The notes under the pieces were generated by a model, which made no database searches, was not told where the DNA came from, and saw only the letters and a program-made list of their open reading frames with translations. The position numbers and the translations under genes were made by a program. A stretch of DNA of 64,000 nt from Artocarpus heterophyllus (lineage: Eukaryota; Streptophyta; Magnoliopsida; Rosales; Moraceae), in the NCBI GenBank assembly GCA_025403435.1, contig CM046327.1:14376218-14440217 (forward strand). Direction: 5' to 3'. Shown one piece after another: positions 37,233-48,460 of this stretch; position 1 is the first letter of the stretch, and each line of letters starts with the position of its first letter.

Positions 37233-38701
37233 TAGGTTCGGTTAACCTAGGGAGTGTAGCACCACTTTAAAAAAATATATTTTTGAGATGGTTTTGAAGC
37301 TGAATTTTCATTGTCATCATCAAAATGAACCTTCACATTGATTTATACAGTCTAGAAGGATGTAACATGGAAAGGCCATAGAATGAAAATATCAATAGTT
37401 ATATGAGTACAATAATTTTATAGAAGGAAAGTATTAATAGTTATAAGGGAATGATAATTATATGAAATGAGTTTATAAGTAGAATGCTTATGAGAGATTC
37501 GTATAATATTTGGATCTCTAAGCATATTTAATTCGTATAAACGATGAGAAATTCGTGTAAATAAGAGGATTTAAAAGCCTTTTGTCTCGTGAAAAACAAT
37601 AAGAAATATAAGGCTTGATTTATTGATTTTAAAGTTTGACATAGATATGCCAAATTTCTAGTAATTGATTCAAACCTAAGTAATGATTATGTGTGGATTC
37701 GATGGAGCACATAAGTGTCAATATCTTTTCTTAAAAGCTCTATTTATTTGAGGAATATGATATAAGTTGGGAATCATGGTATTGAATCTTGAGAGAGATA
37801 AATGTTAGACTTTTGGTCTGTTGAGACTGTGTAAAGTCTAGAATGCATGAATCTCAAAATTGGAATATTTCGTTACGTACATTGTATTTAAGTGTACCAG
37901 TGAATCTTTTGGTTACCTAAGGTTTTGTTATATGAGGAAATTATATATTGTATGAGTAGAATTGTGGGGATTCTAGATGTTCTTAAGTAGTAACATCAAG
38001 TGTCTTTGTTCGTTGATATGGTCTATGTTGAAAGACGTAAATCGTATTGATTTCAAGGTTAGTCGCATTCTAAACCCTTGGTAGTAATGATGATGAATCC
38101 ATTGATAGATGTTAAGTATTATCAATAACATATGGGTGTATGCATTGTTCAATAAGGTTTTGATTAAAACAAAATTATTCGAGTTGCTGGAAGATTATGT
38201 TGTTATGAAATGATTTTAAATATCATTCAGGAAGATCCTTGTTGTCGTTAAATTAGATTTGTTGTTCATAGTTAACTTTATCTATAGTGGGCTTTGAATT
38301 GGGTTTGAGATTTATACAAATTGGTTTTCAATTTTATGTTTGTTATTTAACTCGTTCTAAATGTGTTAAGGCCCGAAACAACCTGACCATTTTCAACTTA
38401 GAACATTTGGGCCTAGTTCAAATCTTAAATCAGTTTGATTCACACTGTATCTCCCACGTGGTCTCTATACGTGTCATATACAGTGGTTTAATTATTGTTT
38501 ACATATACGTTTACTGTGCGTAAGACCTTATTTCTCCGAGTTCACTTTTTCTCTCTTAATTTGTTATTTTTTCTCTAAATCGCAAATCCTCTTCTTTTTC
38601 ATTAAAAATTCTTCTTTTCCTCTAAAAGAAGAAGGAATTCTAGGATTCTGCAATTTACTATCTTAATTTTTCCTTTCTATTTACTCTTCTTTCATCTCAT
38701 C
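37233..38701 (+). other. family B leader region
   Basis: About 1.5 kb without gag. The last ~180 bp before the first ORF are pyrimidine-rich (ttcactttttctctcttaat...), like a plant 5' UTR, so the ORF may have its own leader or be joined to the LTR transcript by splicing. One 78-codon frame at 38287-38523 shows no domain. Confidence 0.5.
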
Positions 38702-39223
38702 ATGGACCCAAAGTACCAACACATGAGAAAGTATTTCCCATCACTCTCCCAAAAGATTCTCAGAAAGAAATATAAGGCTAGAATTACTCGGTTGTGGATT
38801 CTTATGCGTTTTGGTATCCCTTGTGATGTGAGAATGTTAATAGAGGGGAAAATCCGTCCGGGTGACTTTAGTCAAGATGTCGGTTTACCAGGAACGGGTA
38901 CCAGTCGTAGTGCAATGAAAAGAAGAGCTCGTGCCATCGTGGTCACTTGTAACAAATGTGGAAGACAAAATTGTAACGGTAAATGTACTTCACCTGGTTA
39001 TATGTCTACGAATAGAGAGGATAAAATAAGGTTTTGTAGGGATGGACTTTCAAAGGAGAACTTGGATAGCATCCATCCTCCTCTCCACGGTCACCCTAGT
39101 GGATATGTTCAAGGAGCTATTTTTAAACTCTGGCCTAAATTTTATACAGAAAGACAACGCCTCAGGAATATGGTATTTCTAGATCCTGTTTGCCAAGCCA
39201 TAAGAAAACTGGATGGGGAATAA
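38702..39223 (+). CDS. basic Cys-rich 173-aa protein in family B retrotransposon, resembling carla-like virus nucleic-acid-binding proteins
   Basis: Complete frame, Met to TAA, preceded by a pyrimidine-rich leader. The N-terminal 30 residues are strongly basic (KKYKARITR). Then comes an 'IEGKIRPGDF' stretch, followed by GTSRSAMKRRARAIVV (66-81) directly before a cysteine cluster, C83-X2-C86-X4-C91-X3-C95 (CNKCGRQNCNGKC), and later an HP-rich segment (125-132). A Gly-x-Ser..Ala..Arg-Arg-Ala block just before a CxxC zinc-finger-like motif is the layout known from cysteine-rich nucleic-acid-binding proteins of carlaviruses and relatives (Carla_C4/Viral_NABP families), some of which suppress RNA silencing and enter the nucleus. 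It is not a Gag zinc knuckle: there is no CX2CX4HX4C. Homology is suggested by motif layout only and needs a profile search. If real, it is a captured or endogenised gene, or a host family with the same fold. Confidence 0.6.
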   Translation: MDPKYQHMRKYFPSLSQKILRKKYKARITRLWILMRFGIPCDVRMLIEGKIRPGDFSQDVGLPGTGTSRSAMKRRARAIVVTCNKCGRQNCNGKCTSPGYMSTNREDKIRFCRDGLSKENLDSIHPPLHGHPSGYVQGAIFKLWPKFYTERQRLRNMVFLDPVCQAIRKLDGE

Positions 39224-39827
39224 GTCATCGCTCTATAAAGGTTATTTAGTCTTTACTTATTTGAAGCAGTTTTAGCTGATGTTCAACAGTTTGTGTTTTT
39301 CTTTTACTCAGAATATTTGCTTTTGTGTTTGAAATAATTGTGATTATTAGATTGATACAGTAAGTGTTAATATCTTATTTAATTTATGATTTTCTTAAAT
39401 ATATATATAATAAAATATATTATCTTATCAGACACGTCACATACGGTACAGTAATATGTTTGAATTTTGAAAAGCTTATCCAGATATTTCAAGATTTGTG
39501 TCTCAAATTTCAAAAGTTCTACAGTATTTGTCGTTTATATTAAATTTCTAGACTTGGTGTATATTTGTCAAAAAGTCTACAGTTGTGTCATGAGGGTCTT
39601 CTGTCAAATTGTTCTCAATTGTCAAAAGTTATACAATTAGAGTCTAATCTTTTTCAAAAAGTGAATCAGATTTTCTGTAAACTATCAATCACCTTATCTT
39701 ACTTTCTTATCCGCACAAGATTTTGTTTAAATCTTTGGATTACCTTTTCATTACCTACTCGTCTATCTCTTTAGCCCTTTTTGTGTATTTCTCATCTTTA
39801 AAAACTCATGTAGAACCCGAAGTCTAA

Positions 39828-40517
39828 GTGGAGCAGACATTAAGCAACCACTTCTATAAACCAAATATGTCTACCTCCCAGTCCACGAAGAAAATAAAGA
39901 ATGTCTGTGTCTTTTGTGGTTCCAGCCTTGGAAAAGATAAAGCTTATTTAGAAGCTGCAAATCACTTAGGGCAAGTCCTAGCACGCAAGAAGATTAACAT
40001 AATCTATGGGGGTGGTAGTATAAAAATGATGGTAAATATGGCACTAGCAGCTAGGTCTAGTGACGCTACTGATGTAAGAATTTGGCCTCATATTCCAGTT
40101 GAAGGAAACCTTTGTAAGGAAGCCATAGGTAAGGGAGAAGGAGTCAGGAGTATCCCTAAAAATTTTAAAGACATAATCTATAATTCTGATGCTTTTATAG
40201 CATTACCTGGTGGTCTAGGTACTCTTGAGGAAATATTTATAGTTGCTTGTGGGCAATTGTTGGGCTTTTATTCCAAACCTTTGGGACTGCTGAACGTAAA
40301 GGGTTTTTATGACGGTCTTTTGAAATTTCTAGATTACGCTGTGGAAGAAAACATCACTACAGAATCAGAGAGACAAATCTTTGTCACTGCTTCAACAGCT
40401 GAGGAATTGATAGATAAAATGCAAATCATACATCCAGAATCCGACACTGCAACATCCAAGCTTGAATGGGAAAGGGAAAGCCGGGAGCGGCCAATTGATT
40501 TGAATCTCCATCTGTAA
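39828..40517 (+). CDS. LOG-family protein (cytokinin riboside 5'-monophosphate phosphoribohydrolase-like), intronless, retrotransposon-borne
   Basis: 229 aa. The usual LOG start region matches from Met14 (39867); Met1 adds 13 residues. Recognisable blocks: VCVFCGSSLGKDKAYLEAA (26-44), IIYGGGSIKMM (58-68), SDAFIALPGGLGTLEEIF (120-137) with the catalytic-type PGGxGTxxE at 127-135, GLLNVKGFYDGLL (153-165) and AEELIDKM near the end. LOG enzymes release active cytokinin bases from their nucleotides in the cytosol. Odd points: GGGSxGLMG is changed to GGGSIKMMV, and the segment before SDAF, which in LOGs carries the conserved Arg-Lys (HxRKAEM), reads IPKNFKDIIYN and lacks them. Activity is therefore doubtful. 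Plant LOG genes normally have several introns; this uninterrupted copy points to capture through RNA. It lies 604 bp after the Cys-rich ORF on the same strand. Confidence 0.88.
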   Translation: MEQTLSNHFYKPNMSTSQSTKKIKNVCVFCGSSLGKDKAYLEAANHLGQVLARKKINIIYGGGSIKMMVNMALAARSSDATDVRIWPHIPVEGNLCKEAIGKGEGVRSIPKNFKDIIYNSDAFIALPGGLGTLEEIFIVACGQLLGFYSKPLGLLNVKGFYDGLLKFLDYAVEENITTESERQIFVTASTAEELIDKMQIIHPESDTATSKLEWERESRERPIDLNLHL

Positions 40518-41455
40518 TCTTTTTGTTTTATCTTTGGCATGTAGGCATGTGTGTCCGTATTTCGTGTGTTACGAATAACCGTTTGCCTTGTATTTTGTGT
40601 TTCTTGTGGTACGTTGTTGTTCAATCTTTTAGATTCATTGAGCCTAATGCCGGGATGGCTGGATACGGAGTACTTGATGCTCTCGAAACGCATCCTTCTT
40701 AAGGTCCGATCTTTTGTTTATCGATGTTTTTGTATCCTATAAGCATGCATGATATGGATAGCTGGTATACGGAGTGCCTTGTACTCTCGAAATGTATCCG
40801 TATCATGTTTGTAATGTGTAATATTCTGTTAATATTATGTGGAAGTACCAGAGTCAGTTATGGGGATATTCCATATGAAATATGAGTATATTATTTGGGT
40901 TGAATGTTTGTGTCATGAGGATAGCTGTTTAATGAAAAATATGTCGGGTTTGTCTGCAACTCTGAGATTCCGTTTAATATCTCTATGAATAAGTTTAATG
41001 TATGGTTTTGAATATAAGTGTTTGTGATATATGTTTTATGATTATGTTTTAGTTTATTAGTTGAGGTATGAAATCAAATATATTTGACTTTTCCTTACTC
41101 AAAAAGGAAAAGGAACCTAAAGATGAAGTATATAAAATTTCTCTGGCAATCTCCTTAAATGTGATTGTAAATCACAGTCCATGGACAATGAAGGACTGGA
41201 ATCATGGTATGGTCAATATGTATGCCTGATCAGATTCTTAGACTATTATACGGTGTTATAAGTTGAAACTTGTCAGAAATACTCTTATTGAGGGATTTAG
41301 GAGTAAGATTTATTATGCAAGTAAATAAGTGGAAATACGATAACTTAAATTTGGAGGACAAACAACATTAACGGTTTAGACTCAGAATTGGAATCATAGT
41401 GGAATCATAATTTTTACTAGTATTGCTAGAATTGAAATTTCGAGGACGAAATTTC
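40518..41455 (+). other. family B 3' internal region
   Basis: Non-coding. Contains two copies of a 'ggatacggagtacttgatgctctcgaaa'-like phrase (about 40660-40690 and 40765-40795), and ends with the 'atttcgaggacgaaatttc' motif that precedes the polypurine tract in Tekay-like elements. Confidence 0.6.
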
Positions 41456-41470
41456 TTTAAGGGGGGGTAG
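41456..41470 (+). other. polypurine tract of family B element
   Basis: taaggggggggtag just before the 3' LTR. Confidence 0.8.
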
Positions 41471-41473
41471 AGC

Positions 41474-43447
41474 TGTGACACCCGTTATTCTCCTAACGGG
41501 TATTGAGGTAATTAAATTAATTTTTAGTGTATAAAAAAAATTGCTTCATTTAAATTTATTTTATAATATTTATTTTTATCTATTTTTAAGTTTTCTAAAA
41601 TTCTCCTATATTTATTTAGTATGATTACTAAAAAGCCTTAGAACTTCTATTAAATCTCAAAAATGTCATATTGGCATTATGTGTGTTAAAGTCTTTAGAT
41701 GAGACATAAGGATATCTTTTCCAACTACTCTTGACCCTCATTTTCTTTATTTCCTCCGTGACATGCTTCAACATGTCTCCTCTATAATTGTTTCCATCAC
41801 TTCTCTTCAAAGACTTCATCTTTTCTTCCTTTCTCTTCCACGGTTCCCACACTCTTCTTCTCATTTCTTTGCTGAAGCAAAATACTTAGAGAACTTCTTC
41901 AAGGCAGCCATAAAAATCAGCCACCATCACCTCCATTTGAGCAAGAATTTCAGTCATACCGAACTAAAGGAACCTGTTTTGAAGCCATTTCAAGCTTCCA
42001 ACTAACCATAATCCGAGGTTAGAATCTTATGAACAAATTTAGTCTTTCATTTATAAATTTTCTTTTATACTAAAGGATTATTCAAATTTGCGTTCTTAAA
42101 CCTAAGTATATGTTTGTTGCTATTTTGGAGCATATGTATGAAGTCTAAGTGTATATGCCCTAGACAGAAAATTTATATTGTTAAACTTTATAATACCTCT
42201 ATGGGCAGTGGTTATTTCTTGAAATTCTAAGATTAAATTAAAATAAATTTTATGAATGTAGTTGTATGTTGTGCTTTAGTTTTAATTGTCCTTATGCACG
42301 CCTTAGGATCAAGGGAGTATGGAGCTAACGTTAATTGATTCCAGGATTAAGAGACTGTTGATAAGCTTAAAAGGTAGGGATTCTATTACTCATCTTTTGT
42401 GAGGTTTTTATAGAATTAAAATTGATTGTTTTGCCGCAATATATATATATATCTATGTTGAACTGATATTATATGATTATCACATATGAAACTATGACAT
42501 GGACTCGTCTTGTATTGTACGGCGAGGAACATAATGAATTGACACATGTTATAAATTGAGAAGCATGGTTAGGAAAACTAACTCTATTGATAATGATTCA
42601 ATATAGAGAAATTGTGAGACATGAAGAGGGCGACGGTTACGTCCTTGGGCATGAATACCCAAAAAGGTAAAATAGGGGGAAGGTGATGACGCTTCCTTGG
42701 GTTGAAAGTCCCAGAACACACTGTACAGGAATCGATTTGGTGAGGACTCGGGGCTTGATGTCCCCTCATCGGAACACCCTTGGAATGTTTATAGGGTGAT
42801 CAAGTGCGCCCATTTGGGTTTCGATGAGTTGAGTGATACTCAATTTAACATGGATACCTAGGAACAATGATGATTGTTAATATTTGTATAAATGTGTAAT
42901 TATGACACTTGGTAATGATTAACTACGGTATCTATAAGATGTGATCATAATAAACCTCATAATCTGGAATATGATGTAACTTACTAACCATGCAGATTTT
43001 AATGTGGTAATGATAAAAACCTGAAGGTGAGTAATGGCTTTCTCTACTGAGCATAGTGTTGCTCATTCCCTTATGTTTATATCTTTTCAGGACTCACTAA
43101 GTGTGAGGTGGCTACGAGAAATATAGTTGAGGAAGTGATGTAACTATATTACATTGGGACTGCTTCAATCGTTGAGAATGTTCTTCATGATAATGTAAGC
43201 ATCAATTGTTACTTCTGTGACTGTATTATAATGTGTTGAGGGTTAAAATGATGATGACAACAGTTTATATTATTAAATTTAAGGTGCTACATTAAAACTG
43301 TGGTTTATTTGTCGTTTATATTTTTATTTTTGAGTTGAGAGTTTTCATTTAAGTCCCGGGAAAATTTTATTTTTAAGGTTTTACTTTTATTATTTATTTT
43401 TATTTTATCTCATTAAAAACTGTTAACCCCCATATAGGGGCGTTACA
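41474..43447 (+). repeat. family B element, 3' LTR (1974 bp)
   Basis: Partner of 35241-37212; two bases longer through one AT unit near 42445. Confidence 0.93.
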
Positions 43448-43452
43448 ATGAT

Positions 43453-44500
43453 TCATCTAATGGTTCACTTAATACGCGAAGTTAAGTTATGCAGATGGGT
43501 ATACTTGAGATGGATGTACCTTTTTGAAAGGCATATAAAGGTTTTGAAAGGTTATGTGAAGAACCGAAATAGGCCAGAGGATGTATTGTAGAGAGTTACA
43601 CAGCGGAGGAATTAATTGACTTTTGCTCCGAATACTTGTCCAATTCAAAAGCAATTGGGCTGCCAAAGACATTAAACATTGATCCTAGAGGACTATCTAT
43701 TAGCAATCCTTTCTTGGTAAATCGAGGGGAGTGGGAGCAAGCTTGTCTTTTTGTCTTGCATAATGCTAATGAAGTGGAGCGTTTTATTAAGGTTCACATG
43801 AAGGAATTAAAAAAGGCAAACCTAAAAAGAGCAAGAAATAAGTAGTGGTTATAAGATGAACACAACCAGACCATTTGGGAGTAGATTAGAGCACACATCT
43901 ATGCCAAGTGCTCTACATCACAAGATAAAAGCCTAGCTAAAGGACCGTCGTCGGTAGTTACAAGGTATACATCATATTCCATAAATGGTTACATTTTCTA
44001 CAATTGTGAAAGAGATGAGAAATATCCCGCCCAAAATAACGATGTAACTCTTCATGCCGAGGCTATGTATATTTCTTCCACCAAGGACAATAATCTGGTA
44101 TGTGGGTCCACGAAATATTTTGGTTTTATTCAAGATATTTAAGAACTTGATTATGGGGGATTACGCATGGTACCTTTTTCAATACAAGTGGGCTAAAAAT
44201 AACTATGTTAAGACTAATAATGACGGCATTATAGTGGCTGACTTTAGGAGATTGGGATACAAAAACGAGTCCTTCATTATGGCATCACAAGCAATCCAAG
44301 ATTTTATACAATAGATCCTGAAGATTTAAAGTTGTCCCTAATCATTTGGATGAAGCCAAGAGTAATTATTAATGGTGAAGAAGTTGTCGAGGATTGCACG
44401 GACATCCTCTCATTCACAAAGGCATTGCTATCGGTTGAAGAGATTGATGACGTTGACAATGATATTTCCCACTTGCTTTTGTGAAGAAGTGGAATGGACA
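43453..44500 (+). pseudogene. CACTA TNP2 transposase, C-terminal piece (DUF4218/DUF4216)
   Basis: Resumes the transposase interrupted at 35240: HLIREVKLC, YLRWMY, VLKGYVKNRNRPED (DUF4218-like), then GLPKTLNIDPRGLSIS (43636-43845) and FKIFKNLIMGDYAWYLFQYKW...VADFRRLGYKNESFIMASQA (44054-44314, DUF4216-like). Frames are broken by stops. Confidence 0.85.
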
Positions 44501-44689
44501 TGTGTTGAACAACCCAATAAAAAAAGTTAAAAATAAGCATTTATAAACAAATTTAAGTCAATTTTATTTCAATGTAAGCTTTTCTTATTTTTTAAGCTGA
44601 GAGATGTATTTATATTAATTATTTTTGTGATAAAAACAACAAAAAGTAAAAACTCTCGGCCATTGGATGTATAACACCTAGGCTGGCCA

Positions 44690-44880
44690 CATAGGCAGAT
44701 GAGAAAAATGGTTTGAAGTATGGTGGTTTTGATCAATTTTTCACGATGGTTTTTGGAGAACCATTGTGAATATAGCCTTACACAACTGTTTTCCACAGAA
44801 ACTGTAATGAAAGATGTGCCTTATACTATGGTTTCTCTAGAAAACTGTTGTGTAATGTGGGGCTAAAACGATGTAGTTTT
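44690..44880. repeat. CACTA subterminal-type motifs at an internal position
   Basis: 'cacgatggtttttggagaaccattgtga', 'acaactgttttccacagaaactgtaatg' and 'actatggtttctctagaaaactgttgtg' resemble the subterminal repeats at the two ends of the element, but lie between its two gene remnants. Confidence 0.6.
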
Positions 44881-44949
44881 AGCCATCCACTCCAATTTAA
44901 GCCCTCATTAGACTGTCCCCTCCTTAATATTTTGAAATTTTAGACCCCC

Positions 44950-45420
44950 TCTCTCTCACTTTGCCTTCGCAACACTGTTGCTACCGTTGCTGTCGACCCA
45001 GTTCACCGTCGACCAACCCCGCGCCACGTCCCTTCCCACCGTCGACCCAAACCTACAAGTAAGCCGCCACCATCGTCGTCTCTCTCTCTCTTGCCTCTTC
45101 TACTCCCTCGAGTCCACCATCAACCAACCCTATGCCTCGTCTCTTCCCACCGTCGACCCAAACCTTTGAGCAAGCCGCTGCTGTCGTTGTCTCCCTCTTT
45201 CTCTCTCTCCTGCCTCTTCTACTCCCTTGAGTCTTCCGTCGACCAACCTCGTGCCACGTACCTTCCCACTGCCGACCCAAACCCACGAGCAAGCTGCCGT
45301 CGTTGCCATCTCCCTCTCTTTTTCTCTCTTTCTCTTGCCAATTTTTATCCTTCAAGTTCAACGACCCAATGTCGTGCCACATCTCTTGCCGTCATTGTCG
45401 AGGCTGCCCCCTTGTGAGCC
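44950..45420 (+). repeat. ~118-bp imperfect tandem repeat, three copies
   Basis: Three units of '...gtcgaccaaccccgcgccacgt-cttcccaccgtcgacccaaacc...caagccgc...tctctctctc-tgcctcttctactccct'. CT- and CG-rich, unlike its surroundings. It keeps a frame on both strands over parts, but with no known domain. Confidence 0.75.
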
Positions 45421-46148
45421 AGCCATCATTGACCCAACCCCACTAGAGCACTTTGATAATAGTGTCAAATTTTTTTTTTAATTTTTAGTTATATAGTTTT
45501 ATTTAGTATTTAGTATTTATTAGTTTTTAGTTAAATAGTTGGTTAGTTCTTATATACTATTTATTAGTTTTAAGTTAAATTTTTGTTGAAATGTGTTTGT
45601 TAGTTTTGTTAGTTTTAATTTTAATTAGTTTTAGTGTTATTGGTAGTTCTAAACTTAGTATTATTTAGCTTTAGTTGCAAGAGTTTTGTTGCTAGTTCTA
45701 AACTTAGTGTTATTTTATTGTTAGTTCTAAACTTAGTTTTACTTCTATACTTACTTTTGTATTTGGTGTTTGAATAAACTTTGAACATCATTTTGCATTT
45801 TGGTATTGATGTGTTGCCCACGACAAGTTTGATAAAAAGCCTTTATGACCATCACTAGCAATTAGTTTTGTAACTTAGTTTTGTTAGTTTTAGCTGTTTT
45901 TGTTATTTTAGTGTTCTTTAGGTTTAGTTTTTGTTACGTTAATTAGTTTTATTTTTGTTATTATTGTTAATTCTATTAATTTGTTATATTAATTAAATCT
46001 ATTAGTTATTACTTTGTTTTATTCACCATCAGTAGTAATTTAGTTTATGTTTTGTTTTAAAATTAAATCTATTAATTTGCTTGATTAGTTTATATCAATT
46101 TATGTGTTTGCCTTTTGATGAGGATTTGGTTTAGATTAGGAAAAAAAA

Positions 46149-48460
46149 TGTCATAAGAGAGTGACAATGAGGAGTATAATGAAGGGTATGAGGAGTATAC
46201 GCCATCTTCCTCTCAATGTAGCAAGGGAAAACAAGTGAGCAAACCCTCAAAAAAAAAAAAAAAAACCAAATTCGATCCTAAAGTTGATTTTGAGTGGAGA
46301 GTTACTTTAATGAAAAGAGTTCATAAGATGAAAAAAAGGGGATTAAGAACAAAAGTGACCTTTGATGCAAAAGGCCAATCAAAAGGCAGAATCGAAAGTT
46401 AATTAAGTAGTTGGATTGAAGTTCTTAATCGGGAAGTACAAAGGTTTCACAGTTGAGAAGTGATATAAGAAAAAAGCTATGAAGATTTGTAGTAAATTAG
46501 TAAAAGGGTTTAAATTTGACCTCTACGTCACTTTTGTAAAGCCTAATCTTTTCGTTTTGGATAACAATGACGATGTATTTAAGCGGCCTCCTATAGTAGT
46601 ACGCTACTACCTCTCTGTAACCAAGGAAGATTGGGAAGTATTTGTTAAGTGTCAGCGTTCCGTCGAATTCCAGCTTCTATCGGCAAACGCAAGAAAAATA
46701 AGAGCACAAAATGAATACGGCTCTATAGTTGGTACGTTATTATCTTGCTTCTATTACATATATCAATGATTCTACCATTAATATGTTACTAACATAGAAA
46801 AATACAGTTAGCTGAGACGGGTGTATGACCATTACGAGAGGAGTTGTAGGTAAAATCATATCAAGGTCCTAATGGACAATTTAAAAATCCAAAATGTGCA
46901 GAAGTTGGACAATTGATTGTAAGTTTATTGAACTTAAATTCTTAATTTATAATTTTACAACTTTTGAAACATATTAAGAACAACTTGATTTGTTATTATG
47001 TTACAAGATGTATACAAGGAGCAACAAACCCTAAGGACCTTCAAGTCCGTAGGTAACGATGATATACTGATGAGGCCACTAGGAAAACTAAGATATTCAG
47101 GACGTGTTTGTGGTCAATCTAAGCATGTGAAGTAGCCTCAATACTTAGACCTTCGACCAACTTCAAAATTCGATTCCTAAATGTCAAAGATACAACAAGA
47201 AATTTCAAACTGTAGGGTCTTGTGACCAAATTTCTTTCCCAAGGAGGTGTCAAACCATCAGATGAGACTGTTTCACAACACAACAGCTTCAACATTAACT
47301 GCTACCCTCTTGACAAAGAAGTAAAAGCTCTAGAAGCTCCAAGAGGACCATTATCACCTCATCGGTAAGAGTCCAAACAACATTAAGAATGCAAATTCTT
47401 TATTGATGATAGAATGAATGGTGGTGTACATTTGTTGCACTTGGAAAGGCATGGATGGAGAGTTTTTTAACTGATATAGTCCATGGAAACCTTTAGGAGA
47501 TAAAAACATTGGCATTAACATGATTACCCCTAAAGTCAGAATGGTTAAATTACCTATTTTGACAATTGAAGCAACAACTGTGGATGAAGCCATCAAAAGC
47601 TTTGTTGCATGGCAAAAAAGGCTAATTGAAGCCGTTGCAATGAGAAAGACAAGTCAAATGCTAGCCACATTCCTCAAGATGTTGAGGGAAAGAAACGCCC
47701 AAAAAAAAAGATGCTAGAAAAGCAAGAGAGTCAGAATTTGAGGTAGAACAATATCGAGCAGTTGAAAAACAACCCGTTACAAATGAGCCCCTACTTTTAT
47801 TTATCTTCTCTTTAGTTCCTGTAAAATTTATGCAATTGGCTTTGTACGCACATGCTTTCATGCAAGATGGATTTGTGGTTCAGTACCCGATACCTAGAAG
47901 AATCACTAGTAATGAAATGCCTATCTATGTGGAGTATGAAGACATGTACTGCTTCCTCACCTTTGATAAAATCAGGGCGAACTGTATAATAGTATTCCTT
48001 AGGTAATAGCTCTATCCTTAATTCTTATTTTTTTAAATCTAAGTAGACTTGTAAGATGTGTTCAAATAAATTAGTATATTGTTTACATTGTAGTTTTTTG
48101 GCAAAATATTGTGAATGTCAAGGCAAGGCTTATAATTTCAGCTTCACATCCTTAGCCCTTTGTCTCAAGTATTGCAAGAGACCTACATAGTGATCTTAGA
48201 TAGCGCCCCATGTCACTTTTCAACCTTTTAGCTCAAGGACCGAAAGGGAAAGTATTCTTTATGCCATACAATGTTGGAGAAGATTGGATATTGGCACTTG
48301 TTTTACCATGGGAGGACCAAATATTTTAGTTTGATCCCCTCGGACACCAACCATGTGATGATTTCGTATCATTCACAAGATTATGAGTATCAATTTTTCT
48401 CATAAAGTACGGTTTAATAAGTTTTATATAATTGTGTTCATTAATTCATTTTAATCATGA
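46149..48460 (+). pseudogene. CACTA second gene remnant (Transposase_24 / Ulp1-like region)
   Basis: Broken frames: an acidic start (ESDNEEYNEGYEEY) with a poly-Lys run, then RPPIVVRYYLSVTKEDWEVF near 46600-46640 and SVEFQLLSANARKIRAQNEY, which matches the 'W..FV..R..EF......R..NKY' pattern of the Ptta/En/Spm Transposase_24 domain. Around 48190-48340 a stretch reading PMSLFNLLAQGPKGKVFF and EDWILALVLPWED resembles the HWxL..ID core of Ulp1-type C48 proteases often found in plant CACTA and MULE elements, but with Asp instead of the catalytic His. Decayed. Confidence 0.65.

Larger units (their letters stand above)
35241..43447 (+). mobile_element. family B non-autonomous LTR retrotransposon carrying LOG-like and Cys-rich ORFs (8.2 kb)
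   Basis: LTRs at 35241-37212 and 41474-43447 start TGTGACACCC and end GGGGCGTTACA. Flanks are a perfect 5-bp target duplication ATGAT (35236-35240, 43448-43452). A tRNA-Met primer site (37220-37232) and polypurine tract (about 41456-41470) are in place. The LTRs appear identical except for one extra AT dinucleotide, so insertion is very recent. The 4261-bp interior has no gag, protease, RT or integrase; it holds two unrelated ORFs (38702-39223 and 39828-40517). It must rely on an autonomous Ty3/gypsy partner. Confidence 0.93.

Noticed and set aside
45053..45481. Frames on both strands over the 118-bp triplicate.
   Set aside because: Open only because the repeat unit lacks stops; no domain and no start context.
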